64,000 nt of DNA from Molossus alvarezi (GCA_037176705.1 CM073890.1:101546591-101610590), one strand, 5' to 3'. Shown: positions 22,850-34,524, counted from the first letter of the stretch. Program-made: numbers and translations. The notes: generated by a model not told the origin, from the sequence alone.

Positions 22850-24235
22850 GTGAGCGTTACTGTGGATAACAGTGAAATGTACTTACTCTGGGGTCCACAG
22901 TTACTTCATACCAGGAAACACTGCATGATGGTTCTCAGAAATTGTCTGGTTTGATCAGCTCTCAGGAGTGGATTCTGAGAATTCCAAATGAGGCAATACC
23001 GTACCAATAAGGAAATAGAAATGTTCATTGTCTTTATCATTTTTTTTTTTTTAGCTATTATTTCTCTCCATTTCTAAGAGATAGACAGGTTGGGAAATAA
23101 TAAATGGCCAGATAAAACTGTCACATACAATTTGTAAAGCCTTAGATCTTTCTCGGCACTAAGGAATAGGGAATCCGATATACAGAAAATGCAAATTATA
23201 TCTTTAACAATGTATTTGCTGTTTAAGTTATAATGCTGTCTTCTATTTATTAGGTGATGATTTGGCCAAAATAGTGATGACTTAAAATGTGAGTTTTCTA
23301 AAAAGGATATTTTCTCATTAATGTGATCTTTCACTCCTAATATCATTTTGATACCATCTTTGGGAAATAAAATCAGTCTTTTAAAAGTGTGTGTGTGTGT
23401 GTGTGTTCGTTCGTACATTGTACTAACTTGGGTGCAGTGCTCTGTCTAAAAGTCGTTTATTTTGTTTGTTTGTTTGTTTTTCATTCTCTAACTGTATCAG
23501 TCATAGTAATGAGTAAATGATCTAAAATCATTTTATGATTTTATTGTAGATTTCCACCTCCTAAACTGTTTTCTGGAACAACATAATGGAAGTGGAATAT
23601 AATGAAAGAGATTTTACTGATACTTCTTGATACTAAGGTGCAGATAAAAGCCCATCTCCATGGTCAAACAATTTCTCATTTTCACTCATCTCTTTACCAT
23701 ACATGGTTATAATTTCTTTATGAGTTAATATTAGGAAATGTGAGAAGTAAGACTGTGAGTGTGATTCTAGCCACCAGTTTCAAGACTCTTGCTTTGGGGC
23801 TGATTAAAATAGTTAATCAGTATCTAAAGACGAGACAGCTCTCCGAGACCATGATCTTGAATTATGCTGCTCCGATTACCTTTCAGGAAGAAATGCCTCT
23901 TAATGAGACAGATGCTATCTCCTGTGATTAATAGGTGAATGCAAAAATTACAGAACAGCAGGTTTGCAGCCTAGGAATCCCAGCTGTGATCCTCTAAATG
24001 TTGCTCAGTAACAAGAAATGACCAAAGACATTTTTTTTCTGAAAGAAAAGGGGCAATAATATCTTTGTAGAGTCAGTTAATGGAAGAAAAACTTTATCCA
24101 GGAGAAAGACAGAAGCTGGAAAACTCAGGCAGATTAAATATCCACTAAATGGGTATCTGTGATCCTTAAACTGTGTGCAATGTTGTTCTGTTGTTTTTCA
24201 AATACATTATTTGAATCTTTCCTACAATTGCAGGA
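22850..24235. other. Mostly unrecognised, small microsatellites
   Basis: Holds a TG array at 23387-23407 and a GTTT run near 23462-23480. A 114-codon minus frame (23074-23418) includes the TG array and is not credible as coding. No element is recognised. Confidence 0.4.
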
Positions 24236-24239
24236 AATA

Positions 24240-24370
24240 GATAATGCAAAGCATTGGTTCAAATCTCTGGCTGCACATTTTAACCCTTTGAGGAGATACT
24301 CCACCTTGGGATTCTCTGTTTCTGTTGGTTGAGGGCCGCAGCAATTGATCATTTTCAGAGAAGTAACTTT
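24240..24370 (+). mobile_element. hAT-Charlie-like relic (MER5/MER20 type), tentative
   Basis: 'gcattggttcaaatctctgg' and 'ctgcacattttaaccctttgagga' resemble the start of MER5/MER20-type elements ('ggttctcaaa..gcacattagaatcacctgggga'). Diverged and without ends. Confidence 0.35.
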
Positions 24371-24371
24371 C

Positions 24372-25138
24372 TAAAGTAGATATTATGTTTCCCCACATGT
24401 TTTATCTGAATATTTTTTATGTAATTGTTTAACTGCAGAGGCAAACTTTAACCTGGAGTCCAAAACCACCAACCAATTTATGGATTAAACTTTGTTTAAA
24501 TATAGTTGGTATTTTTGAACTCTATTTTAAAAATATTAAATAGGATATTTATTTTACATTCATTTATATATAACATAATTACATAGGGTACATAATGTAT
24601 GATTGTATTATACATATGATATATTTAATATGAATATTTTATTTAAATTCAGAGGCAAAGTTGTCTGTCTGTCATTGAGTCAATTGGCATAAACATTTAA
24701 AAAAATGAAGGTAAGATTAAAAACTCATGTGTAACTGGAATTTGACTTTTAATTAGTTTACTCCCTGTACTGTAGCTATAGTCTTTGCTTTTTTTTTTTT
24801 CAGTTTTGTTCTGTTTCTTGTCTTTTTCTTATTAACAAGTAATTCTACATATGCGTATTTGTTTACTTGGTTTTGCATATTATATCTAAAAAATCTGAAA
24901 AAACTAGACTCAATATTCTAAAATAATTTAATGAAAACTAATAACACTCAACTGCATACACTTTTCACATTACAGATTTAATGACATTTATTTTTCCAGT
25001 TCAAATCGCTTGAAGTATCATTTCATATATATAATAATGACTTCAAAGTAATTTTTGAATTGCTCATAAAATTCCCTAATAAGGTATAAATTTGGGGGGT
25101 ACAAGATAACCTGAAGGCTACACATTTTTATTATTCAT
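24372..25138. other. AT-rich DNA, nothing recognised
   Basis: Very AT-rich with TATAT-like runs. No element recognised. Confidence 0.4.
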
Positions 25139-25217
25139 TTCTGAATGAATTCTAGAGCATTTCTTAGCACTTGGTAGATGCTCAATCAATATTTGATGAA
25201 TGAAGGAATAAAATAAA
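25139..25217 (+). mobile_element. L2 3' tail
   Basis: 'cttagcacttggtagatgct' followed by 'caatcaatatttgatgaatgaa' is a typical L2 terminus. The VES copy just downstream inserted at its A-rich end. Confidence 0.65.
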
Positions 25218-25227
25218 CTTGAAGTCA

Positions 25228-25443
25228 GCCTGGCTGGTGTGGCTCAGTGGTTGAGCATTGACCCATGCACCAAGAGGTTCCCAGTTTGATTCCCAGTCAG
25301 GGCACATGCCCAGGTTGTGGGCCAAATCCCCTGAGGGAGGCATGCTGGAGGCAGCCAGTCGATGTTCTCCCTCATCAATGTTTCTGTCTCTCTCTCTCCC
25401 TCTCCCTTCCTCTCTCTCTCAAAATCAATAAAGGAAAAAAAAT
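25228..25443 (+). mobile_element. VES-type SINE with TSD
   Basis: Head gcctggctggtgtggctcag, 'ttgacccatgcaccaagagg', B-box-like cagtttgattccc, 'ttgtgggccaaatcccctg', CT repeat and end aaaatcaataaagg plus A-run. TSD cttgaagtca (25218-25227) and cttgatgtca (25444-25453), one mismatch. Confidence 0.95.
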
Positions 25444-25453
25444 CTTGATGTCA

Positions 25454-26804
25454 TGTGGGTTTGCTGTTGAAGACCTGGGCTAGACAGTCGTGTGAGGGAT
25501 CCACAGATGACTGTTGCTTGGACTAATTCTCAGTATTGAAACAATAATATCTAAGGTTTTTCCTGATTACTTTGGAAAATATGTTGGTATTGAAAAACTG
25601 ATTTTTACTCTGTTACTGTGGTCAATTTATACACGTAGAGGCTTATTTAAAAATTAAGTTATCTGAGCACTTATTCCATACAGGTTCTTCTTTTGTACTA
25701 TACGGAATGAAAATCAATTTATTTATACCCATTAGTTTTGTTTGTGTATCTTGTTATTAATCAACAACCGATTCTGATATTGTCACAGACTTTTTTTGCC
25801 ATGTTTTGTTTAACAAAACGTATTAATTCATTCAATAAGTGTCTATTGAGTGTCAACAAATATCCCCAGATATACCTGGTTATTTTGACCTCTGGTTGCT
25901 GCATCTGCTTCATTTTCAGTTTTGAAATGTGTATACTTCTTGAGTCAAAATTGTCATCTCAATGTGAGTCTACTGTTGTCTTCCTTGGTGCTAACAATTT
26001 TAGCTTTAAACTTGGACTTTGTCATCTGCGACTCCTAACATTGAAGCATGACAGTTTTTTATAGAGAGCCATATCAAAATAATAAAAATATAAATTGAAT
26101 ATTTATAATGCCCCAGATATGTATTGTTGAAAATTTTTATTGGTATATTTTATCTTTGAGATTTCCAGTAGCTTTGTTATTTGTCATAATAAACACATAC
26201 TCTATAATTATGCACTACGAAATTTATATAATTCAATCAGGACAAAGGATTTCTTTGGAAACTTGTTTTTTTCTAAAATAACATTTTGAATCTAGAATGG
26301 TTTTTAAAGCTGGAGAAAAGGACACACTGGAAATGAGATCAGGATTCTAGCCAGTGTTTTGACAGAGTCATCTAACCTTGGCACTAAGGTTAAAGTAGAC
26401 GCTTTAGGTTCTGCCATGAATATTTTCATAGATTGGAATGAAATTGTTAGTTTTATTTAAAATAACCTTTCTCAGACGGGTGATACTTTTGCTCTTTAAT
26501 ATGTAGTAAAATATTTAGAGCAATTGGCTTGTTGCCATTATATTTATATCATCGCATACAGCCATCTGGCAAATATTTTTCTTAATTGCTTTTTGGGGTG
26601 TTCTGCACAGCACGGAGCTGCTGTAGCTCTCTTGACTACAATTTCCACATCAATATGGAACTTAATCTCTGAGAATGACTTCCACATTCCATCATTCTTT
26701 TTAGCTTCTTTTAGTTCAAACTTTCCTTTAATGGGCACATATATCATTCTTTGAAACAATAGACATGTGCGGTATTTGATGGAAGTTTCTATAAAAATTA
26801 TATA
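25454..26804. other. AT-rich DNA, nothing recognised
   Basis: A 108-codon plus frame (25738-26064) shows hydrophobic stretches but no recognised domain and the AT-rich composition of the surroundings. It is probably chance. Confidence 0.4.
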
Positions 26805-26921
26805 TAGTGGTGGACAAAAGTAGCTTTATGGTTATAATATGAATAAATAATACAACAATTAATAAATAATATAAGAATAAACTGATTAACTCACAGCTAT
26901 AAACCTACTTTTGCCCATCTA
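26805..26921. mobile_element. Small mariner-like MITE
   Basis: About 117 bp. The left end (tggacaaaagtagctttat) and the reverse complement of the right end (atgggcaaaagtaggtttat) form imperfect inverted repeats of about 25 bp. TA dinucleotides flank it, as expected for Tc1/mariner insertion. The interior is AT-rich and non-coding. The element at 32657-32775 is related. Confidence 0.7.
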
Positions 26922-27089
26922 TGTATTTATTTTTAATAATGTATATTTACTCATGTATGCATCACACACATACACTAAAAATTCTGATAATAAAATATAT
27001 ATTTCTTGTTCACAGGTCTACCATTAATGAGGTAAATTTTATATTTCACCTGATGGTAAAACTGAAATATATTTATTTTAAATTAAATA

Positions 27090-27399
27090 CAGTGATACCT
27101 CGGTTCTCGAACTCCTCGGTATTCGACCAAATCGGTATTCGACCAGGAGATTCGAGAAAATTTGTCTCGGAATCCGAACAAATATTTGGAACTCGAACTT
27201 CCGAGATGAGCCGAGTTGAGCCGAATGGCGTTCATTCGGCCCAGCGCGCCTTGCTGCGTCCTCAGTGTGCGTGCAGAGAGAGAGTCACGCTTTGTGGAGT
27301 CACGCTTTCCTATTGGTTTCATTGCTTCGGTTCTCGAACAAATTCGGTTCTCGACCGTCCTCCTGGAACGAATTATGTTCGAGAACCGAGGTATCACTG
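27090..27399. mobile_element. CpG-rich Tc1/mariner-superfamily MITE, 310 bp
   Basis: Both ends begin cagtgatacctcggttctcg when read inwards, giving a perfect 23-bp terminal inverted repeat. TA duplications lie at 27088-27089 and 27400-27401. Subterminal cggttctcga motifs recur at 27101, 27328 and 27345, with cggtattcga variants at 27117 and 27133. The interior is GC- and CpG-rich and has no transposase, so it must have been moved by a partner's enzyme. Tc2/pogo-like elements in bats are one possible partner (inference). Frames of 60-160 codons crossing it are artefacts. Confidence 0.9.
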
Positions 27400-27444
27400 T
27401 ATGTCGTAATCTTGTTGGTTAATAAAATCATACCGGTTTCAAGT

Positions 27445-27655
27445 GTTTAGTTAAGTGCCCATCAATAGATAAATGGATAAAAAGCTGTGGTACATTTACA
27501 GAGTGGAATACTACTCGGCTGTAAATATAAAGGAAATCCAACATTTTGTGACATCATGGATAGACCTGGAAAGTAATATGCTAAGTGAAATAAGCCAGTC
27601 AGAGAAGGCAAATACCATATGATTTTACTCGTAGAAGGAATCTAATGAATAAGCT
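27445..27655 (+). mobile_element. Old L1 3' end fragment
   Basis: 'gcccatcaatagataaatgg', 'gtggaatactactcggctgt', 'acatcatggatagacctgg', 'atgctaagtgaaataagcca' and 'cagagaaggcaaataccat' are in the order of the L1 ORF2 3' end/3' UTR. It is diverged with no open frame. Confidence 0.85.
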
Positions 27656-29545
27656 TAAATATAGTTTAATATTAAAATTGAACATTTTACAGACTTTTTA
27701 AGCATAATTTTTTCATAAAAATGTTGTTCAGTGTTTTGCCAGAGTGTTGTAAAACATTGTCAGAATCAACTGTGGACTTTAAAAATTATATTTTAATTCA
27801 CATTAATGTCTGTATACTACTGCAGACCAATTAAATCAGAATCTGTTTGGAATATGGTCTAGACATGCAATTGCTTTTCTTTCTCAGGTAATTCTGAGGG
27901 ACATTAATTTCCTTGAAACCAACTGCTTTATATGGCAATTATATCTTGTTTAAATGTTGGTTCAAATTTAGAGAAATTTCAATAAATACTGATGCTCTGT
28001 AACCTACAAGCCTATACTTATTTTCATTTAAAAATGAAAACAGTGAAATGCAATCAACCCTATAAATTTTCTGTATTCATATGTTTGACTATTCAGAAGG
28101 AATTTTCAGACTCATTAGTTTATAAAGATACTCTAAAGTTTTAAGAAACTTTAAGAATCCTCTTAGCAGCTCATCCAATTTCATGTCACCTAAAATACTT
28201 ACGATGCTTTCTTATCATGCTAGGTGATTAGCAACTGTTGTTTAAATGAATCAAGTGTGTTTAGAAGAGTATATGAATGACAGAATGGCAGTTAACTTGT
28301 GTTTTACACTTTTTAAATATGTAATGCATTAAGTTCCACATCATTGTTATAAATTCTCATTTATTTGTTAATGAACTCAATTTTAGATCTCGATAGAATT
28401 GGTTTTCATAACATGAAGTTGACTATTAGGTCTTGGAAACTTCTTTCACAACTAAATTCTTCAAACAACATTCAATAAGTACTTAAATTAACTATATATG
28501 GAACAATATAAAAGTTGGCTCACTTTATCATTGAGTCACCTAGTTATGTTAAGATAATTATCCTCCAAAGTACAGCATGACCTTATAGACAGACCGTTTA
28601 GTGAACATTTAATAGCATCAGAAAGACTATCTCCAGTAAATTCTTATGACATAACAAAGTTTTGAGTCCACTTCTAAGGTACCAATTTTTAAATGACTTT
28701 ATGTTATAGGAGTTGTTATACGCTTCTGCAACATAAAATGTCATGCTTAATAACTTTTTCGATTTTGTTACAATTTGGAATCCAAGCTATCCTAAATTTA
28801 TACCTTAGTTTTTCCGGCACATAAATTGGAGATAATGTAACTATTTTTGTAATGATTATTAAATAGAAGGATAAAAGCACTGATTCGTTCAGTAGGAACC
28901 CAATGGAATGATATTGAGTACTGCTTGGTTTGGTATCTGTAGTTTATAGTTAAATCAGACTATTATAGATATTAGATAATGTTATTAGAATTATGAGGAA
29001 TAATCTGCAAATAGATGAGGAGATAGCTAATATCTCTTTTTTAAAGAATACACTAGGTACTTATCAATATTTAAAAAAAAACAAATCATATTAACAGACA
29101 TGTTATAATTTTAACATTGTCTTTAGAAAATTTTAAATATATAGACACTGTGATTTTTATTGAATATTAAAATAAAATATGGTACTTTTATACCAAGCAG
29201 AATTCAAATAATGTTTGTTGCACTTAATGAAGCCAAGTTGGTTTTAGCTATTTGACAAAGAAAAGTTCTGGGACAATTGACTCTTCTTAGGACTGAAAAG
29301 AACTTGGACCACAGTAGTAAGTACCATGAATGCACTGTGAGCATTGGATTAACTGCATATCAGATTATTACTGGTATTTGAATATCATCATGTTTTAGTT
29401 TTCCTTGGATTTAACTTGCAGATTCTAGATTTAATAATTTTATGTTTTTAAGTATTATACTTTACAAGGAACCTTGAATATATTTACATTTATAATCATA
29501 CCATATTATACTGTGTTGTAATCCAGATACCGACCCCGCAGTCAG
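27656..29545. other. AT-rich DNA, one possible hAT relic
   Basis: About 27815-27895 ('accaattaaatcagaatctg', 'ggtaattctgaggg') may be a MER5-like relic on the minus strand. The remaining 1.7 kb is AT-rich with no listed open frame and nothing recognised. Confidence 0.4.
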
Positions 29546-29549
29546 GAGG

Positions 29550-29800
29550 ATGGCATGATGAATTCTGTTTAGGGGAGTGCTAGAAAGCTTTGCCAAGAAG
29601 CTACCACTTGAAGTGCATCTTGGAGAAAGGGTACATGTATGCTAAGCCAAGACAGGGCAAGGGAAAGGGTGAGGCATTAAGACATCTAAAAAAGAAAGAA
29701 AATAAATAAAAGCACTGGGAGGGAGAGACAGAAATATAGGTAATTGTTAAGGGTCTTTTGTGTTAATTGTGGGAATTTGGATTGTATTATGTAGTCAGTA
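29550..29800 (+). mobile_element. Ancient mammalian repeat, class unsure
   Basis: 'gccaagacagggcaagggaa' and 'gggtcttttgtgttaattgtgggaatttggatt' (about 29748-29780) resemble the old-mammal block 'gggccttgtaggccatggtaaggagtttggatt'. The same family may explain 51825-52110 and 62960-63230. Confidence 0.4.
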
Positions 29801-29876
29801 TGATTACAACAAAAACAAAAAGCAGAGGAATATAAACTGAATTTTATAATTCAATTGTGTGCATACTGACTTTTTT

Positions 29877-30090
29877 TTAATGTTTTTTTTTTAAATTTGT
29901 TTTTTAGAGAGAGAGAGAGGGAGAGAAAGATAAAAACACTGATGTGAGAGAGAAGCATCTATCCGCTGCCTCCTGCACGCCCCACCTGGGGATCAAGACT
30001 GCAACCCAGGCATGTGCCCTGACCTGGAATCTAACTGGGACTTCTCAGTCCATGGGACCATGGTTATTCCACTGAGCCACACCAGCCGAG
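29877..30090 (-). mobile_element. VES-type SINE with TSD
   Basis: Minus-strand copy: A-tail as a T-run at left, GA-rich body, 'gatcaagactgcaacccagg' and head 'ccactgagccacaccagccg'. Flanking catactgacttttt and cacactgacttttt differ by one base and form the TSD. It has a 'catgggaccatggttattcc' change in the head, between the A and B boxes. Confidence 0.93.
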
Positions 30091-30091
30091 C

Positions 30092-30846
30092 CACACTGAC
30101 TTTTTATAAATTAAATCATGTTTTATATTACATTAGAACACTACTGATTAAAGAATCTATGGAATGTAAATGCTTTTGTAATGCAAGTAAATTTCCCTGT
30201 AAATTTTCAAAAATAAATGGGGGAAACAGAAACAGGATCCCTCAGATCACACAGTCATATGCATTGGCATCCATATAGCATATAGGACAGGGGAAGCAGA
30301 ATATTGTCATGCTGAAGCACAGAACTTCAGCAGAGTTGAGGTTCAATGGAAAAGGCAGGGCGGAGTGTGCATAGAGTAGGTTTTGGCAGTCAAGAAGAAG
30401 TAGTGTTATTTACTCCAGATGTTTGTGTCTTTGCCAGCGTTCCTAAGTTCCTAAGAATATGCACTAGGGCAGGTTTGCGAAATGGAACTGCCGTGCTTGA
30501 GGAAATTAAGTCCATTCTGTTTAATCTGTCAACCCAAACAAGGTTTCAAACCTGGGACAAAAAAAAACAAAATAGAGCAAGACCAGCCCAGTTATTTTAA
30601 CTGTGTTGTCAGGTGGACCTGAATAAGAACCCGGTTATTAGGAAAAAGACACAAAGTCTTTATTAGTCCATAAATAACTCTAACTGTTGTGTACACTCGG
30701 GCTGTGGTTGATGTGTGCTTATTCAGGTACCCATTCCAGATACCTATTCCAGAGTGAAGGATAAACCTGTCAGCTGGTAGGAGACTGAGAGTTTGTGAAG
30801 GTAGGGAGCTAAACCTATCAGTGTAAGAAGACCCTCCCCAAATGAT
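30092..30846. other. Nothing recognised
   Basis: A plus-strand 84-codon frame (30346-30600) lacks a recognised domain. No repeat recognised. Confidence 0.4.
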
Positions 30847-30863
30847 AAAAGATCAAATAACTT

Positions 30864-31400
30864 GTTTGTTCAATTGTTGCTATCAGTTTTATATCCCTCA
30901 TCTAAGTGAAATCATATGATTCTTCACTTTTTTTTGTCTGACTTAACAAACAAACAAAAACTCATAAACACAGATAACAGTATCGTGATCACCAAAGGGA
31001 AAGGGGATGGGATGGCAGCAGTAAAGGGTAAAGGGGGTCAAGTATGTGGTGATGGCCCACCTGGTGTGACTCAGTGGTTGAGTATTATCCCAAGGACTGA
31101 GAGGTCCCAGCTTAATTCCCAGTCAGGCCACATGCCCGGGTTGTGGGCTCGATCCCCATTGGGAGACATGCAGAAGGCAGCCAATCAATGTTTCTCTCTT
31201 ATGGATGTTTCTATCTTTCTCTCCCTTTCCCTTTCTCTCTTAAAAAAATAAAACATATTAAAAGAAAAAAGATGATGGTGATGGAAGATACTTTGACTTT
31301 GGGTCATGGGCACATAATGCAAAATGCAGATGATGTGTTATAGAATTATGAAACCTATATAATCTTACTAACCAATATCACCCCAATAAATTTAATTGTA
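30864..31400 (+). mobile_element. L1 insertion with inverted 5' end, interrupted by a VES
   Basis: A perfect 17-bp TSD aaaagatcaaataactt lies at 30847-30863 and 31401-31417. From about 30947 onward the L1 3' UTR is in sense (actcataaacacagataaca, then G-rich, then aacctatataatcttacta and caccccaataaatttaa). The first about 83 bp (30864-30946) are the same L1 region reversed ('aagtgaaatcatatgattct', 'tgtctgactta'), so the 5' end is inverted as in twin priming. A VES (31056-31275) inserted later. Confidence 0.88.
31056..31275 (+). mobile_element. VES-type SINE nested in L1
   Basis: Head cccacctggtgtgactcagt, B-box-like agcttaattccc, 'ttgtgggctcgatccccat', CT-rich body and A-rich end. TSD tggtgatgg at 31047-31055 and 31276-31284 lies within the L1 3' UTR, so the L1 is the older of the two. 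Confidence 0.95.
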
Positions 31401-31417
31401 AAAAGATCAAATAACTT

Positions 31418-32656
31418 ATATGCATAGAAATTGGTTGACTACTAAGTTATCATTACACTTAAAGTTAAAGTGCTTATTATCAAGAAAATACAGATGCTTT
31501 ATTCTCTTCTTTTCCATATACCTTGTCAATAAAGAATTAATCCAAAAGCGATAATACATCAGGTTAATTGTACTGTTTAATGTGTCCCTTGAGAAAGGTG
31601 TGACTGTCATTTTTCCAACTTAAATCAGTAAAACTATTCCCCTGAATTATAAAATCATTTTGTTTAATATATTATTAAATTTTCATGAATGTGAACTGAG
31701 TAACGAGGTTAATAGAAATGCTGTGTTAGATCATAAGCAACTTTGAAGTTAATTACAATTAATTGCTGGAAAGAATTTTTCAAGGTGTGTTGAAAACAGA
31801 AAAAGCTGTAAGTGTTTTCAAGTGTAAATTGGAGTAGAAAAGTGTTCAAAGTATGGAGTCTAATAATGGACAACAGTATGTGACCTTGAATGAATTGACA
31901 ATGAATGAAATAGTTGTTAAACATTTTAATTATCACTTCAAAATACTCAAATGCCTTCAGACTAATAAAATGCAATCTGTACTAGGCAGCCAGGGAGGAT
32001 GGAATTGAAGTCTCTTTTGTAAATTTAATACCAATTAAAAGGATTTTTTAATATTAAGAGCCCCAGTGGTGAGACATCTACGATCTTAATTTTATTCCTA
32101 GTATATTTTTAAGTTTGGATGACCTTGGGTAAAATACTTGGCATCTTTTTATTTAAGCTTTTTTTTTGATAGTAAAGTGTGTATGTTTCAACTCTTAGTT
32201 AGTTGATGTATTTGATGATAGATCTTATTTTGAACATAAAATAATATGAATGCTTGAAAATAATATTATATGAATAATAATAATGATACCATCTATGTGG
32301 AGATAGTTATGGAAGAGTCCTTGAGCAAAAAATGAAATCTTGGATATCCTTGCCCTGTATTTGCTTAGCTTATAGGCAAAGATAACCAGACAAAAAATAA
32401 GTGGCAATTTAGTTCTTAAAATTCCCATTGTAAATTTTCTTATTGTATCATTTTATCTCATGCTCAGTAACTTTTTATATTCAACAGAAATTATCTACTT
32501 AAATTTATAAACATATTTTATTTTTCCTATGGTTTATGCTTAGTAAGTTAACTTTTGTTGAGTTGGGGCTATAAGAAGTTTGCCCTTAAGCAAGGGTTGA
32601 ACAGTTTTATTTATTTATTTTATGAAACCTGGACTGATACATTGATGCCTCATTTA
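31418..32656. other. AT-rich DNA, nothing recognised
   Basis: Several short minus-strand frames without recognised features; strongly AT-rich. Confidence 0.4.
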
Positions 32657-32775
32657 CAAGGTGTGGCAAATGTAAGTTTATAGTTGTTCTTATGTGAAAT
32701 GATAATTAATAAATAATAATGCAAGAATAAACACTCACATATTCAAAACTGTAAACCTACTTTTGCCCCCTGCTG
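32657..32775. mobile_element. Small mariner-like MITE
   Basis: A 119-bp element flanked by TA on both sides (32655-32656, 32776-32777). The left end 'ggtgtggcaaatgtaagttt' and the reverse of the right end 'agggggcaaaagtaggttta' are imperfect inverted repeats. The right half 'actgtaaacctacttttgcc' is closely similar to the copy at 26805-26921. Confidence 0.75.
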
Positions 32776-32999
32776 TATATTATGGCTTAATATGAACATG
32801 ATCCTGTCTCTGTGAAATATGTTGATGTTGAGCTTCCCTATGGTTGCTTTATTGACACCTTGACATTTCCACTGGGCATCTTAGTAAGAGATACATGGGA
32901 GGGCATGAAAGGGTAATGGGCAAGGGTTAGGAACTGAATTCCATTTCTGGGATTTACACTGGGTTCATCTTGCATTTGAAAGCATGATGGGGTAGCTGG

Positions 33000-33445
33000 T
33001 ATCGGTCACAGGAAGCAGAGCCGGAGGAGTAGGAAGACTTTTGCCCGGTCTTCGAGGTTGTTCCATCTACAGATATGTGAGGTCATGGCAGAGGTTGTCT
33101 GTCTTAATTCCCCTCATCACCATAGAAGCTGTGGTTCTCTGCTCCGTGTTGACAAATGAGGCGGCACAGCCTCCCGCACAGGAGCTGAGGCAGACTGCTG
33201 GTGTGGTGGCGCCTCTTCACCGAAGAGCCGCGAGGAGGCCAGTGGCAGGCACTGGAGACCTGCTGTGCAAAAAATCTGTGATTTATTTACAGCCACCCAG
33301 GCTGTAACTAAAAACATTTTTCGTCCCTCGCCCTCGTCTCCCAACAAGAGCCACATGGTATCAAGGCAAAATGTTGGGAGGAGAACATCCTGAGAGCCCT
33401 GTGAGAGCCCAGCCCCTGGGGAACTTCTCAGGGTGTCTGCGCAGC
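33000..33445. other. GC-enriched unassigned stretch
   Basis: CpGs are more frequent than in the flanks (agccggagg, cccggtcttcg, gaggcggc, agccgcgagg, ccctcgccctcg). Frames on both strands (33041-33307 plus, 33117-33356 minus) overlap, so neither is convincing. It leads into the G-rich array. Confidence 0.4.
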
Positions 33446-33498
33446 GGGCTGGGGGGGCTGGGGGGCTGGGGAGGGCTGGGGGGGCTGGGGGGGGCTGG
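33446..33498 (+). repeat. G-rich CTGGGG array, quadruplex-prone
   Basis: Seven or so runs of three to eight G separated by CT or A. This fits the usual G3+N1-7 pattern for a DNA quadruplex on the plus strand. It is an imperfect low-complexity repeat. Confidence 0.85.
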
Positions 33499-33761
33499 CT
33501 GATGGTCAGGTGTCAACTCAGTAGCTGCTGTCACTCTGATGCGTTTACATCAGGACCTAGAACACAACATTGTTCCTCTGCCATGAAGTGTGGAAATGCT
33601 GTGAGAGAGAAAACTTGACCACGAATCCATTGTTTTCTCTTACTCCGATTCGGTTCATTTTACTTGGAGGCATTTCATTAGGAAAATGGACTAACTTGGT
33701 AACAATTTTGTCAGTTGCTGAACATTGCCACTTTGTATTTATTGCACTTAAATTAGTAAAT

Positions 33762-33831
33762 TTATATATGTATATACATATATGCACACACACAAGTATA
33801 TATATAATATATATATAAATACATAAAGTTT
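33762..33831. repeat. TA/TATG/CA low-complexity repeat
   Basis: Alternating TATATG, CACACA and TATATA units over 70 bp. Confidence 0.9.
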
Positions 33832-34480
33832 TATTTATAAATTGTAATAATTCTAAGGTGTCCTACTATCTGATGGTCATAACTTAAAGCTTTAGTCACC
33901 TAAATTCTACAATCTGAGGAATTATTTTCTTTAAACCGTTTTCAAATAGTGACATAGTTGAGAGCACCAGGCTACCTCATGACTGATTTATTGTAGGAGT
34001 CCTTTGTGAAGTATAACTACTTAAAATGTCAAAGAGGATAAGAGACCCAAAGAAGACCTTCCTTTCTTTCCAGAGTTATTTAAAGAGTACCATGAATGAC
34101 AAGCTTTGATTTGTGAGGGCAAGTTTACCTGTATTAATCAACAGGCTGGGAGCAGGATGAAACATTCTATCTTTAAAGAGTACAACCAGAGACAGATTAT
34201 GGAATGGGTCAGCTGGACAGCCGCCCAGGGCTGTAATCTGTAAGAAGTGTCAGAATGTCATTGAAAGGCAATGAGGTAGAGAATGTCTTATTCACCAGAA
34301 ATTCCCTACAGGGAGAATATGTCTTGTAGTTGAAGGGGATCCTTTGCTGAGTCACTAGTAGTGTTGGGGTAAGAGTGAGCAGGAAGAGTTGGGAGAGTAG
34401 GGGGTGGGGTGAAGCCACTACACTGGATACTCAGGGGCCTTCTATATAGGAAAGGTTCCGGGCTTTTTAGTTACTCTCTC

Positions 34481-34483
<3 letters not shown>
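33832..34483. other. Nothing recognised
   Basis: No repeat or plausible exon recognised. Confidence 0.4.

Positions 34484-34522
<39 letters not shown>
34484..34522. repeat. (CA)n microsatellite
   Basis: About 19 uninterrupted CA dinucleotides. Confidence 0.97.

Positions 34523-34524
<2 letters not shown>

Noticed and set aside
26921..27409. 162-codon plus frame and 104-codon minus frame overlapping at 27.1-27.4 kb
   Set aside because: Both are produced by the inverted ends and GC-rich interior of the MITE. They lie on opposite strands of the same element and resemble no transposase.
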